Assembly: GCA_009391275.1 (NCBI GenBank)
Contig: VEXF01000003.1
Span: forward strand, 22,475 to 86,474
From: SAR202 cluster bacterium AD-804-J14_MRT_500m
GTDB taxonomy: Bacteria; Chloroflexota; Dehalococcoidia; UBA3495; GCA-2712585
DNA length: 64,000 nucleotides
Direction of reading: 5' to 3'
Made by a program: the position numbers and the translations under genes
Notes under the pieces: generated by a model
What the model was told of the DNA's origin: nothing
What the model saw: only the letters and a program-made list of their open reading frames with translations
Database searches by the model: none
Part shown: piece after piece, positions 44,736 through 54,360 of the stretch
How the letters are laid out: each line of letters begins with the position of its first letter
Numbering within the stretch: the first letter of the stretch is position 1

Positions 44736-45176
44736 CTATATGACAGACTGATTCAAGATGTCAGTTGAGTCTTCTTCTACGTCAGCAAACCATCGCAAGA
44801 GGGAACGAGTTAATAGATCGACGGTTTCATCGGATGCCGCGGCCACATACTTGTCTCTAATACTATGTCCCTTTTGTTTAGACATGCGCGTTTTGCGCCA
44901 CGCATTTTTCTCAGTGTCACTTAAGTCGGAACTGAATATTTTTTTTCGTTCTACCAGTTCTGGTATCGTTCGATCTTCCAAAGTAAACCCCAATTCTTCA
45001 ATCCGCCGGTTAAAAATCTCATAATGGGATGTTTCACGTCTAGCTACCAGTGCAAGGTTCGCTCGTAAAACATCGTTGTTGGTTTTTTGGGCCCATTCTT
45101 GGAGAAATATTCCAGCTTCCCGCTCTTGAATCGCAATGGTGTTGAGTAGTTCCAGATAATGAGGTTGAATCATCAT
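44736..45176 (-). CDS. Probable ferritin-like helical protein
   Basis: A 146-residue all-helical protein. 'AIQEREAGIFLQEW' and 'LVARRETSHYEIFNRRIEEL' (in part) hold a Glu and an ExxH motif, the metal-binding pattern of one half of ferritin-like or rubrerythrin-like four-helix bundles. The second half, ending 'LLRWFADVEEDSTDILNQS', has further Glu and Asp residues but no clear second ExxH. A di-iron or similar role is possible; the family name is not certain. It stands alone. Confidence 0.5.
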   Translation of the reverse strand: MMIQPHYLELLNTIAIQEREAGIFLQEWAQKTNNDVLRANLALVARRETSHYEIFNRRIEELGFTLEDRTIPELVERKKIFSSDLSDTEKNAWRKTRMSKQKGHSIRDKYVAAASDETVDLLTRSLLRWFADVEEDSTDILNQSVI

Positions 45177-45509
45177 TTATGACCTTTTTAATTTGTTAAT
45201 TATCATCCACGCAGTCGCTAATGAACGACTAGTCCCCGGACCGGTTTGGATCTGGAATAACTTTGGAGTTTAGTTTTACACCCTAGGCGTTAAATATGCC
45301 AGATATCCGATGAGTCAATTTGTCGACAGATTTGGTAGTGTGGATTGATCAGAGAAACTATGCTCCGTATTAGTAAAATACATGAATCATCATCAAACGA
45401 ATCTGCGGACACATTATGAAAATAATGACGTAACATAACAACATCAGGATGATAGAATCAAAGACATTAAGCTTTCCCACGGGATCAAATTCGTTTGAGA
45501 GAATAAAAA
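45177..45509. other. 333-nt intergenic region without recognised features
   Basis: This lies between divergent genes, so it must hold at least two promoters, but no convincing -35/-10 pair or operator was found. The short palindrome CCGGACCGG near 45237 is the only structure noticed. No tRNA, RNA gene or small frame with a ribosome site was seen. Confidence 0.5.
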
Positions 45510-46889
45510 ATGCCTAATACGACAATAAAGATAGAAGGTGCTAGTTTCATACTTACATTGGGGGATGACAGGCGCATAATTAGTGACGGGTCAATCTTAA
45601 TAAAAGGCAATCGGATTTCTAAAGTTGGTAAGGCAACGGATATGCTAGAGATCGGCGCGGATCTAGTGATTGACGCACAGGAAATGGTAGCGTCTCCAGG
45701 AATGTGTAATGGGCATATTCACCTCAGCTATGCTCATGCCAACAGAGGGATCTTTCCAGATGATCTAGGCGCAAAGTATCTTCCCAGTGTCTTCAAACTT
45801 CAGAAAGAACTCACCGAGAAAGAGGAGTACCTAGTTACTTTATTGGCCATTACAGAGCTGCTTAAATATGGCACCACTACAATGCTAGATCCAGGGAGCA
45901 CTAAATATCTGGATGCCTGTCTTCAGGCATATCAAGATTCTGGTGCTCGTGTTTTGGTGGGTGCGTTAGTAAACGATGTCCCAAATCCGCTTGATATACC
46001 TATAAGGTCAACCCAAGAATCTATTCATGATATGGAGCAGGCTATTAGGACATTAGACGGGAAGCTATCCGGGCGCCTATCGGCCTGGACTATGCCATTC
46101 GCAGCCAATATGGCCTCTCCAGAATTGCTGAAGGCTGCAAAAAGATTGGCCGATGAGTACAACACCGGTCTTACGCTTCATCATAATTTTAATCCAACGA
46201 CCACAAAGGTATTTGAACAGGAAACTGGGTACCGCCCTACCGCATACCTGCGGGAAATGGGAATTTTGGGTCCCAATGTTCTTTTAGCTCATGCTCTTGG
46301 TATGGAAGATGAAGATTTAAAGATTCTGGCCGAATTTGATACCAAGATTGTTATGTGTCCTACGGCTGCTCTTAAAATGGGATTGGGCATGGACCGGATA
46401 GGGACTCTTCCAGAGATGTTGGATATGGGTCTAACTGTGGGGTTAGGAACCGACGCGGGCAACAATTCCAATTTGGTTGAGACGCATAGGTCGATGTATC
46501 TAGTTGCTGTAATTTATAAGGATGCTCGGAGCGATGTTGGAATGATTCCGGCTGAAACAGCACTGGAAATGGCTACTATAGATGGAGCTCACGCTCTGGG
46601 ACTCGGAGCCGACATAGGATCTATAGAACCTGGTAAAAAGGCCGATATAGTTTTGTACGACACGAGACGTCCTGAGTGGAGGACTCTGTTCAACCCGGTG
46701 AATAGTTTAGTCTACAGCGCCGATGGCCGCAGTGTTGACACCGTTATTGTGGATGGACGTGTCGTGGTGCGGGACCACCAGCCAACGTTCGTTGAGGAGT
46801 ATAATCTCATCCAGGAAGTACAGGCTTTAGGAGAAGACCTTTTGGAGCGAACTAAGACTGTCATGCCTCCGCGATGGCTTGTGGTATAG
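45510..46889 (+). CDS. Amidohydrolase family deaminase/chlorohydrolase (TRZ/ATZ type)
   Basis: A 459-residue amidohydrolase of the cytosine-deaminase/S-adenosylhomocysteine-deaminase/atrazine-chlorohydrolase group. Metal ligands are His69 and His71 ('GHIHLS'), the His in 'TLHHNFNP', the His in 'LAHALGM' and the Asp in 'GLGTDAG'. The C-terminal 'GSIEPGKKADIVLYDTRRPEW' and 'VIVDGRVVV' complete the barrel-flanking domain. It hydrolyses C-N or C-Cl bonds on a ring or amidine; the substrate is unknown. Confidence 0.9.
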   Translation: MPNTTIKIEGASFILTLGDDRRIISDGSILIKGNRISKVGKATDMLEIGADLVIDAQEMVASPGMCNGHIHLSYAHANRGIFPDDLGAKYLPSVFKLQKELTEKEEYLVTLLAITELLKYGTTTMLDPGSTKYLDACLQAYQDSGARVLVGALVNDVPNPLDIPIRSTQESIHDMEQAIRTLDGKLSGRLSAWTMPFAANMASPELLKAAKRLADEYNTGLTLHHNFNPTTTKVFEQETGYRPTAYLREMGILGPNVLLAHALGMEDEDLKILAEFDTKIVMCPTAALKMGLGMDRIGTLPEMLDMGLTVGLGTDAGNNSNLVETHRSMYLVAVIYKDARSDVGMIPAETALEMATIDGAHALGLGADIGSIEPGKKADIVLYDTRRPEWRTLFNPVNSLVYSADGRSVDTVIVDGRVVVRDHQPTFVEEYNLIQEVQALGEDLLERTKTVMPPRWLVV

Positions 46890-46893
46890 CGGG

Positions 46894-48033
46894 TTAAATA
46901 TCTTTGGGCTGAGACGTTGGATTTTCCAGCAATCTTTCCGGGGCTAATGCCGACAATAGCGGTGAGGACATGCCGATGTAACTTCTGTTAATGCTGTCGG
47001 TATCTGGCGTACCACAAAAAGCCATTGTTGAGTCCAACTCATCTCGCAGGATATTTAAAACTTTAGTAACACCTGCTTCTCCGCCAACCGCGAGCCCCCA
47101 AAAAATTGGCCTACCAATCAACACTGCCCGAGCTCCAAGCGCAATTGCTTTGAAGATATCCGTCCCTCTGCGTATCCCACCATCAAGGTATATCTCAAGT
47201 CGCTGGTCTACAGCGTCCGCAATTTCTGGAAGTACTTCTATCGTCGCAAAAGTAGAATCCAGATTTCTGGCACCGTGATTCGAAACTATCAAGCCTTTAG
47301 CTCCATAATTTGCACACAGCAAACCATCTTCGCCTGTCATTATTCCTTTGATTATTAAGGGAAGCTTTGTGCTTGACGATAACCATTCGAGGTCAGCCCA
47401 CGTGGCCGCCGGGTCTCTGATGTCATTCAATGCGGTAGGTGCATCGGCACCAAATGTCCATGTCTGAGGGCCCAGATTAAGATGTGAATAATTTACGGAA
47501 GGTCTCCCGGAATATCGGTTTCTAATATTGCGCTCTCGTTTGGGTTGTACCTTCGCATCGACGGTGACTACTAGGGCTGAGTACCCGGCTTCTTCTGCAC
47601 GGTTAGCGAATTCCAGAGTCAGTTCTCTGTCTCGGAAGAAATACGATTGAAACCAAAGAGGGCCGGATGCTGTCTCAGCAACTTGTTCCAGGGTGTACGT
47701 TGAACCACTACTTAATGCCATTACTGTTCCTGCATTTGCAGCTGCTCGTACAGTAGCAAGTTCAGCGTCTGGATGTGCTCTGGCGTGATCCCCTGCGGGG
47801 TCCATCAACACTGGAAGACTAATAGTGTTTCCCTGAACTGTTGTCTTTAAGTCTCGTTGGCCTACGTCTGTGAGCATGCGAGGACGTAGCATGATTGAGT
47901 CGAATGCTGCACGAGTTCTACGCAGTGTTATCTCATCAGTGGCCCCACCTGCTATGAAATCGTATTCTGCTTTAGACAAACTGGCTTTGGCTAAAGGTTC
48001 GAACTCAAACAAATTTATAGGATCATTGGTCAT
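46894..48033 (-). CDS. FMN-dependent alpha-hydroxy-acid oxidase/dehydrogenase
   Basis: A 379-residue TIM-barrel flavoprotein of the lactate/glycolate/mandelate oxidase family. The active-site motif is 'SNHGARNLD' (normally SNHGGRQLD), with the catalytic His kept. 'WFQSYFFRDRELT' carries the Tyr, and 'YLDGGIRRGTDIFKAIALGA' (in part) binds FMN phosphate. It oxidises 2-hydroxy acids to 2-oxo acids. It lies 5 nt after the VOC gene, so the two form an operon. Confidence 0.9.
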   Translation of the reverse strand: MTNDPINLFEFEPLAKASLSKAEYDFIAGGATDEITLRRTRAAFDSIMLRPRMLTDVGQRDLKTTVQGNTISLPVLMDPAGDHARAHPDAELATVRAAANAGTVMALSSGSTYTLEQVAETASGPLWFQSYFFRDRELTLEFANRAEEAGYSALVVTVDAKVQPKRERNIRNRYSGRPSVNYSHLNLGPQTWTFGADAPTALNDIRDPAATWADLEWLSSSTKLPLIIKGIMTGEDGLLCANYGAKGLIVSNHGARNLDSTFATIEVLPEIADAVDQRLEIYLDGGIRRGTDIFKAIALGARAVLIGRPIFWGLAVGGEAGVTKVLNILRDELDSTMAFCGTPDTDSINRSYIGMSSPLLSALAPERLLENPTSQPKDI

Positions 48034-48038
48034 ATCAG

Positions 48039-48470
48039 CTATACCGTCCCAGAAGTTCCCACCCAGCCCGTTTCCGAGACATCAATTATTACGCCTTCTG
48101 GCGCACCGTATTTCGCTTCCACGTTTGTATGAGATGGTTTCCCCATTCCCACACCCAGGGCCTGGTTAATGTCGTCTCTGGCTTCAGATCCGGCTGCCGA
48201 AAGTTTCGCATTGATGTCATCTAGGCTTTCTACCTGGAATCCGATATGGTGGATTCCACTATATCCTGCGCCGTATTCTGGCCCTGTCACTTGGTCATTT
48301 TTGAAGTTCAATATAGCTAGATTCACATTGCCATCGGTAAGATAATAGCCTGAAGCATTAGCGCCATCGATTTTACCAACCTCTTTTAACCCGAAAACCT
48401 CTTTGTAGAATTTAGCCACTTTTTCCTCGTCTTGGGTAGCAATTGCTATGTGTTTTATTTTAGCCATCAC
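48039..48470 (-). CDS. VOC (glyoxalase/dioxygenase superfamily) protein
   Basis: A 143-residue vicinal-oxygen-chelate protein with two beta-alpha-beta modules. 'IKHIAIATQDEEKVAKFYKE' (in part) starts module 1 with a metal-ligand His, and 'GIHHIGFQVESLDDI' starts module 2. It resembles methylmalonyl-CoA epimerase or glyoxalase I but cannot be placed further. It precedes the 2-hydroxy-acid oxidase gene in one transcript, so a role in hydroxy-acid or 2-oxoaldehyde metabolism is plausible. Confidence 0.85.
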   Translation of the reverse strand: MMAKIKHIAIATQDEEKVAKFYKEVFGLKEVGKIDGANASGYYLTDGNVNLAILNFKNDQVTGPEYGAGYSGIHHIGFQVESLDDINAKLSAAGSEARDDINQALGVGMGKPSHTNVEAKYGAPEGVIIDVSETGWVGTSGTV

Positions 48471-48693
48471 TATGATCCTCCCTCATGTAGATCAGATGTA
48501 TATATGATTCAATAATAAGCAGAAATCTCATGTAACCGCAACTTTATCTTCAGTCTACATCTGGATGGTTTTCTTAATCAGCAACCTATGGATCCATATA
48601 AAAATGGCATCTGTTATAGCGTTATGTGTTGAGCGATCGGATGGTGATGGTTCTCGGTGCTATAGTGGTTGTATTCGCAATTGGCGGTAAGCT

Positions 48694-49031
48694 ATGAAAG
48701 GGATTGTAGTAGCGTTGAAACCTCGTGCAACAGAAGTTGGTGTTCGTGTACTTGAACAAGGTGGTAGCGCTTTTGACTCTTCAATATGACAGCTACAGAG
48801 GCGGTTTCTGCACCTCGTATTTATGCTGGGGGAGAGATGGTGTACGTTGAGCATCGCATCAGGGAGGCCACTTGTGAGATGCTTATTCGGATGGGGCATC
48901 GGATTGATCACCTAATGCAGAGTTACGCCTCGGATTTCTCTAGACCCCAGATGGTAAAGATTTTAGATAACGAGTCTTTAGATGGCGGCTCAGATCCTCG
49001 TGGCGGTGGCAGATTTGCTTATTCCAGGTGA
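48694..49031 (+). pseudogene. Gamma-glutamyltransferase pseudogene with large internal deletion
   Basis: 48694-48789 encodes 31 residues typical of a ggt N-terminus ('VVALKPRATEVGVRVLEQGG' then SAFDSSI, stop). The next frame, from 48786, gives 81 residues typical of a ggt C-terminus ('EAVSAPRIYAGGEMVYVEHR', later 'SLDGGSDPRGGGR'). About 450-480 central residues, including the autoprocessing Thr, are missing, and the two ends are out of frame. Both pieces differ clearly from the intact ggt at 54361-56154, so this is an older paralogue, not a recent copy. The rest of 48471-49176 shows only the possible minus-strand small frame listed next. Confidence 0.72.
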
Positions 49032-49041
49032 TGATCGTTCC

Positions 49042-49185
49042 TTACGGTAGCCCACAAGAATTACAGCAGAACTCTGTTTGGGTTGTGCCGACACGATCAA
49101 TGAATTCCTCGATGTTTAGCTGTATCCTAGGCTGCGGTCCTTCAAACATCACTTTGATAATATATGGATCATTTTCATGAATCAT
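49042..49185 (-). CDS. Possible 47-residue Cys-rich small protein
   Basis: A frame on the minus strand beginning 'MIHENDPYIIKVMFEG' and ending 'TEFCCNSCGLP'. The C-x-x-C cluster with an extra Cys looks like half of a zinc knuckle, and the amino-acid flow is more protein-like than random. A GGTGA lies 8 nt before the ATG. The frame overlaps the longest RNase D frame by 9 nt but not the preferred RNase D start. No family is recognised. Confidence 0.3.
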   Translation of the reverse strand: MIHENDPYIIKVMFEGPQPRIQLNIEEFIDRVGTTQTEFCCNSCGLP

Positions 49186-49230
49186 AATTCGTATCACCAT
49201 ATTGGGAGTTATTCTGTGGCTCAGGACCTT

Positions 49231-50370
49231 ATGGCTCAGGCTGAATTAATTCAAACTAATTCGCGGTTATCTGAAGTGATGGAATTGGCAGCGACTTACA
49301 AACATGTAGCGTTTGATCTGGAATCCAATGGGTTTCATCGTTACCCAGAACGCATCTGCCTGATTCAGATTGGATTACCTGAATCCATTTACTTGTTGGA
49401 CCCCTTATCAATTTCAGATATGAAACCGTTAGGTAAGCTTTTGGCAGACTCTGACGTGGAGATAGTAGTACATTCGGGTGATTACGATGTGCGAAGCTTG
49501 GACAGAGACTGGGGATTCAGGATCAACAGATTGTTTGATACTTCGATTGCAGCCGCATTTTGTGGCTCAGATAGGCTAGGCTTAGGGTCCATCGTCAAAG
49601 AGTACTTGGATATTGAACTTGATAAATCAAAGCATTTCCAACGGGCAGATTGGACCATACGTCCTCTCTCTGCAGAATTGAAGCTTTATGCTTCTACTGA
49701 TGTAGCACACTTGGTGAGTCTTCGGGAATTATTCGTAGATCAGCTAGATGAATTGTCTAGATTGAAATGGGTAATGGAAGAATGTGCACGTCTTTCAAAT
49801 GTTGTTTACCGGGCACCTGATGCTAATTGGGCTTTCCTGTCTGTGAAGGGTAGTAGAACTCTCGATAGCCAGTCGCTCGCGGTACTACGCTCACTCTATG
49901 TGTTCCGAGAAGAACAGGCCGTTTTGCTTGACCGACCACCTTTCAAAGTGTTATCCGATACCAAATTGATTGAACTCGCCGCGAACCCAGAATTAGATCT
50001 AGAGACTTCGCGTGGTCTAGGTCGATTTGCGTTCTCTCCAAATCTCCAAAAGCTTCGAAACGCGATTCAGAGTGGTGCACATTCTATACCACTGACTCGC
50101 CCCAAAGTTTCCGTAGACTCCCACCTACGCCCGAACGTTGAAGAGAGAAAGAAAATAGATGATCGTCTCAAGCGCCTCAAAGCATGGCGTGTAAGGGAAA
50201 GCAATCGGTTGGGGTTACATGTTGGCCTCATTTGGCCTGGAGTGAGTCTCGAGCGTCTTGCTAAAAAACCTGATGAAATCCGCGAGGAAATGAAAATGCC
50301 GGAAATACGTTCATGGCAAAGGCGTCAGTGGGAGAATTCACTAGGTGACGTTTTGGACTCTATATTTTAA
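49231..50370 (+). CDS. rnd: Ribonuclease D-like 3'-5' exonuclease with HRDC domain
   Basis: A 379-residue DEDDy exonuclease. The acidic residues lie in 'VAFDLESNGFH' (D and E), 'VVHSGDYDVRSL' (D) and 'YASTDVAHL' (Tyr and Asp). A C-terminal HRDC-like region follows about residue 200 ('VLRSLYVFREEQA', 'DDRLKRLKAWRVRES'). RNase D trims tRNA 3' ends. The frame is open from 49177, but ATG at 49231 has AGGA upstream and fits the usual N-terminus. Confidence 0.88.
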   Translation: MAQAELIQTNSRLSEVMELAATYKHVAFDLESNGFHRYPERICLIQIGLPESIYLLDPLSISDMKPLGKLLADSDVEIVVHSGDYDVRSLDRDWGFRINRLFDTSIAAAFCGSDRLGLGSIVKEYLDIELDKSKHFQRADWTIRPLSAELKLYASTDVAHLVSLRELFVDQLDELSRLKWVMEECARLSNVVYRAPDANWAFLSVKGSRTLDSQSLAVLRSLYVFREEQAVLLDRPPFKVLSDTKLIELAANPELDLETSRGLGRFAFSPNLQKLRNAIQSGAHSIPLTRPKVSVDSHLRPNVEERKKIDDRLKRLKAWRVRESNRLGLHVGLIWPGVSLERLAKKPDEIREEMKMPEIRSWQRRQWENSLGDVLDSIF

Positions 50371-50495
50371 ATCTCAAGGCTTGTTGGTAGTTTAATGGGA
50401 AATGCTAGATTAGAGACCTTGTTGTTTTACTGACCCTCAGTGTTTTCGACCCAACAAATATCTGCAACCTTTTCGGGGAATAGCTGATTTAATGC

Positions 50496-52157
50496 CTAGA
50501 TTTTTGTGCCATACTCATTCCACGCTGCATCCGGCGACACAAGTTGGTCTCTCACGTCCTGTTTTACCTCCTCTGGATCGCGATCTCTAGCGGAATGTGC
50601 TCCCGCTCCACTGGGGAATTCAACTTCCAGACGGTCCTGAGAAGTGCGAATGGTAACGTAACCCTGTCGCATGGTCTTGGGATCGTTGCTAATTGGTTCC
50701 CCGTTAACTACCACCCGAGTCTTGGTTCCATCCTCTCCGCCAAAAATGCCTTCTGGGGCGAACGATAATCTATTAGGATGAAAGTAGAAGTTTAGTTCAT
50801 CCGGGTGACTTGGCAATTTTGACATTACTAACCTTTGGCCTGGCGCTCCTCGATGCTTGCCCGCACCAGCCGAATCAGTGATGTACTCTTTTGCTAGTAC
50901 GAGCGCTGGGGAGTTCAACTCGAATACTTCCACAGGTACGTTTGATGCACTACTAGGAAACATATTTTGTCCCATCCCGTCACCCATGCTGGTCGCACCA
51001 CGTCCACCGCCACAAAAAAAATGTGCGTTAAAGACACGGCCGTCAACTTCTGTTCCATATGTGCGCAAAGAGGACATAAGCCCGTTTCCAGCTTGGATAT
51101 GTTCTGGCAAGACTTCTGCCAAGGCACCAAAGATTGCAGCATGGATGTACCAACCAGTGTTGACTCTAGACCCCACCGATGCTGGGAATGTACAGTTGAT
51201 TATGCTAGATTCTGGCGCTGTTACGTTGATTGGTGCGAAACAACCTTCGTTGATCGGAACGCCAGGGGTTAGTAAGCATGCAAGAGGGTAATAGGTATGT
51301 CCTTGGCTATATATCAGAGTGCAGTTTATGCCACCCCAATCTACTTGTGGAGATGATCCACCAAAATCCACTTGAATATCTTCTCCAGTTACAACTATTT
51401 TCACAGATATCGTCAAAGGTGTGCCGGTACCATCGGTATTTACAGTTGCACTGTAAGTGCCATCTTTTAACTTGCTAATTGCTTGCCGCATAGCCCCTTC
51501 GGATCTCTTGCGGATTGCTTGTGATAGTGAAGATAAATCCTCTAATTGGTACTCGTCTAGTAAGGCCCCTACCCGTCGTGCCCCAACTTCGTTTGCTGCT
51601 ACTTGTGCTTCGATGTCGGTCAGGACCATCTCGGGCCCCCTAACATTCCATTTAAACATGTCAAATACTAGTTGGTTAGGTTCTCCTGCATCATAGAGTT
51701 TGCAGATTGGGAAGAATATTCCTTCTTCATACGAATCCCGAACGTTCTTCTCATCGAGGGAACCACCGATATCAGAAGTGTTAGCGATGCTCGCCACAAA
51801 TCCTACGCATCTTCCCTGGAAGAATATGGGGCTCACGACTGCGATATCCGGAAGGTGCCCTGCACACATCCATGGATCGTTCGTCAAGAAAACGTCGCCA
51901 GGTTGCAATTCGTCTAGAGGATAACTATTTAGAATTTCTTTGGTCACGTTAGGCATCGTCATATTAAATACAGGCATGCTTCGGTAGGCATGTGCTATGG
52001 ATCGGCCTTCAGCGTCCATGATTTCGCATCCGAAATCGTTTGCTGAAGCAATAATTGTGGATACAGCAGTGCGCAGGACGGTACTCCACATCTCCTCGGT
52101 AATGTTGAGCAATCTGCTCCACATAATCTCCAAAGATACCGGATCAAACTGTTGCAT
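50496..52157 (-). CDS. hyuB: Hydantoinase B/oxoprolinase subunit
   Basis: A 553-residue HyuB protein. 'FDPVSLEIMWSRL' at the start, 'DVFLTNDPWMCAGHLPDIAVV' (in part), 'CTLIYSQGHTYYPLACLL' and the C-terminal 'GAGKHRGAPGQRLV' are typical. With HyuA it makes an ATP-dependent amidase that opens hydantoins or 5-oxoproline. It follows hyuA by 49 nt. The long-frame shadows on the plus strand here are not genes. It is convergent with RNase D. Confidence 0.92.
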   Translation of the reverse strand: MQQFDPVSLEIMWSRLLNITEEMWSTVLRTAVSTIIASANDFGCEIMDAEGRSIAHAYRSMPVFNMTMPNVTKEILNSYPLDELQPGDVFLTNDPWMCAGHLPDIAVVSPIFFQGRCVGFVASIANTSDIGGSLDEKNVRDSYEEGIFFPICKLYDAGEPNQLVFDMFKWNVRGPEMVLTDIEAQVAANEVGARRVGALLDEYQLEDLSSLSQAIRKRSEGAMRQAISKLKDGTYSATVNTDGTGTPLTISVKIVVTGEDIQVDFGGSSPQVDWGGINCTLIYSQGHTYYPLACLLTPGVPINEGCFAPINVTAPESSIINCTFPASVGSRVNTGWYIHAAIFGALAEVLPEHIQAGNGLMSSLRTYGTEVDGRVFNAHFFCGGGRGATSMGDGMGQNMFPSSASNVPVEVFELNSPALVLAKEYITDSAGAGKHRGAPGQRLVMSKLPSHPDELNFYFHPNRLSFAPEGIFGGEDGTKTRVVVNGEPISNDPKTMRQGYVTIRTSQDRLEVEFPSGAGAHSARDRDPEEVKQDVRDQLVSPDAAWNEYGTKI

Positions 52158-52206
52158 GAGTCATGTGCTCCTGTATGGATTTCGGCAAAAATAACTCTGA
52201 AGTCGG

Positions 52207-54312
52207 TTATCCTACATTTATAGCAAGATTTAACCATGGGTCTACATTAATTTTATCCTTTGGACCTATTATTGCGGTGGATTCCTGTTCCTCTATTATA
52301 GCTGGGCCATCTATGGTCACACCTGATTTAAGACCATATCTGTCATAAACCGGGCATTCAACATAACTACCCGTAGACTGGAAATATGCCGGCCGTGTTC
52401 CTTTTAATGCAATTGAAGAATCTGCTCCAACTGCTTCCTTTTCATATCTCAGTTTTATTTGAGGTTGTGGGCCTTGTACTAGGAGTCTCCAGTTTTGCAC
52501 CTGAACTGGAATATTTAAATTACGGCGGCTATAAAGATCTTGATAAATTTCATGGAAAGTTGCTTCGATTTCATTAATAGACGTGGTGCCAAGCTTCCCT
52601 TCTGGAACCGGGACGTTTATCTCATGTATTTGTCCAACTAGACGCATGTCTGACGATCTAACAAATTTCATGTCTTTGGATGCTACACCGGCGTTTTCCA
52701 TCATTTGTCTCGCTCGAGTTTCCATGTCGAGGTACAGTCGGTTAACTAGAGACCAATCTGTCGAGGTGTCAATTAAGCTTGGCAGCGAACGTACCTCTTC
52801 AAACGATAGAGGAGCCGTTAGACAACCTATAGCGGATGTTACGCCGGCACCGAGTGGAGAAATAACCTGTTTCACCCCAAGAACCCGTGCGACTTCGCAC
52901 GCGTGGAGAGGACCTGCCCCTCCGAAAGCGATCAATGAATATTTTCTCGGGTCTTTATTCCGGCTTATGATATGTATTCTTGCCGCGGCAGCCATGTTTT
53001 CGGTTACAACGCTGTAAATTCCCCAAGTGGCGTCTGTTACGCTGATACGGAGGGAACTAGCTATAGTTTCTATTGATTCTCGAGCAGCTTTTAAGTTGAG
53101 TTTCATCCTACCACCCAGGAAATAATCGGGATTTAAATAACCTAGTAATAAGTTGGCGTCAGTAACCGTTGGTTTTGTTCCACCTTGGTCGTAACAAGCT
53201 GGTCCTGGTCTGGCGCTGGCACTATGAGGTCCGACCTTCATGAGCCCTAGTTTATCTACCCATGCTATGCTTCCACCACCTGAACCTATTTCGATAAGAT
53301 CAAGCACTGGCACCACCATTGGAAGTCCGCTACCTGTTTTAAACCTATCCATGCGTGCAACTTCAATCTGGTTAGTTACTGCAGGAGCGCTTCCTTCAAT
53401 TACGCACGTCTTGGCGGTGGTGCCTCCCATGTCGAGCGATATAAGGTCAGGTTGGTCGAGCAATTCACTATAGAAACTGGCCGCCAAGGCTCCAGCTGCG
53501 GGACCCGATTCTAATAATCTAATAGGATGTTCTGAAGCGGTTTGTGCTTCTAACACTCCCCCCGCAGAATGCATCACCAACAGTTTCCGTTTGTAGCCTG
53601 AATTCTTCAACCGCTGTTCGATATCTTGCAGGTAAGCAGATACCTTGGGTTTTATATAACAATCCGCGACGGTAGTTGAAGTCCGTTCGTATTCGTTTAT
53701 GACCGGGGCCACTTCGGAAGATATGGACACCGCTAATTTAGGGAACCTTGAAGACAAAGTATCTTTCAGCATTAATTCGTGCTTGGGATCCTTATAAGCG
53801 TGGAGGAGAGAAATCGCAACTGCCTCCACCCCGTTTTGCAATAGTGATTCCACAGTGCTCACTGCGGCATCATGATCTAAATCTTGCAAGACCTCGCCAT
53901 CTCGGCTGATTCTTTCCAAGATATCTTTTCTAAGATATCTCGGAACCAGCGGGTCTGGGAGTTCTGCCTGCAGGTTGTACAAATCGTAGATCTGCTCGCG
54001 CCCCATTTCGAGAACGTCTCGGAACCCTTTGGTAGTAAGAAGTGCTGTCTTAGATCCCTTCCTTTCGATGATGGCGTTGGTTGCCAATGTAGTGCTGTGC
54101 ACTGCCACGTGCAAGTCTCCAAAATTTATAGATATTCTAGCCAACAATTGCATTGCGCCATTCATGAGAGCTTCCGCTGGCTGATCCGGGTCTGTTAATA
54201 CTTTATTTACGGAAATTTGGCCTGTAGATAAATCCAGCAGTGAAAAATCGGTGAATGTTCCACCGATGTCCACGCTTAATGCATACCCTTTTTGTTCGCC
54301 CTTGTTCTTCAT
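52207..54312 (-). CDS. hyuA: Hydantoinase A/5-oxoprolinase subunit
   Basis: A 701-residue HyuA protein of the ASKHA fold. 'SVDIGGTFTDFSLLD' binds ATP phosphate; 'VHSTTLATNAIIERKGSK', 'LLESGPAAGALAA', 'DMGGTTAK' and 'AFGGAGPLHACEVA' are the conserved blocks. It hydrolyses ATP to activate the cyclic amide. It is second in the ggt-hyuA-hyuB operon, 48 nt after ggt. The gene order suggests 5-oxoproline, formed from gamma-glutamyl compounds, as substrate; hydantoins or acetone-type substrates remain possible. Confidence 0.93.
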   Translation of the reverse strand: MKNKGEQKGYALSVDIGGTFTDFSLLDLSTGQISVNKVLTDPDQPAEALMNGAMQLLARISINFGDLHVAVHSTTLATNAIIERKGSKTALLTTKGFRDVLEMGREQIYDLYNLQAELPDPLVPRYLRKDILERISRDGEVLQDLDHDAAVSTVESLLQNGVEAVAISLLHAYKDPKHELMLKDTLSSRFPKLAVSISSEVAPVINEYERTSTTVADCYIKPKVSAYLQDIEQRLKNSGYKRKLLVMHSAGGVLEAQTASEHPIRLLESGPAAGALAASFYSELLDQPDLISLDMGGTTAKTCVIEGSAPAVTNQIEVARMDRFKTGSGLPMVVPVLDLIEIGSGGGSIAWVDKLGLMKVGPHSASARPGPACYDQGGTKPTVTDANLLLGYLNPDYFLGGRMKLNLKAARESIETIASSLRISVTDATWGIYSVVTENMAAAARIHIISRNKDPRKYSLIAFGGAGPLHACEVARVLGVKQVISPLGAGVTSAIGCLTAPLSFEEVRSLPSLIDTSTDWSLVNRLYLDMETRARQMMENAGVASKDMKFVRSSDMRLVGQIHEINVPVPEGKLGTTSINEIEATFHEIYQDLYSRRNLNIPVQVQNWRLLVQGPQPQIKLRYEKEAVGADSSIALKGTRPAYFQSTGSYVECPVYDRYGLKSGVTIDGPAIIEEQESTAIIGPKDKINVDPWLNLAINVG

Positions 54313-54360
54313 CAGGCCTCCGGATTTTATTCTCGTCTAAACCAGTATTCTGCGTTATAT

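Noticed and set aside
50857..51291. 144-codon plus-strand frame inside hyuB
   Set aside because: Antisense shadow of a well-conserved gene.
53884..54198. 104-codon plus-strand frame inside hyuA
   Set aside because: Shadow of hyuA; composition (many Cys, Phe, Ser) typical of antisense frames.
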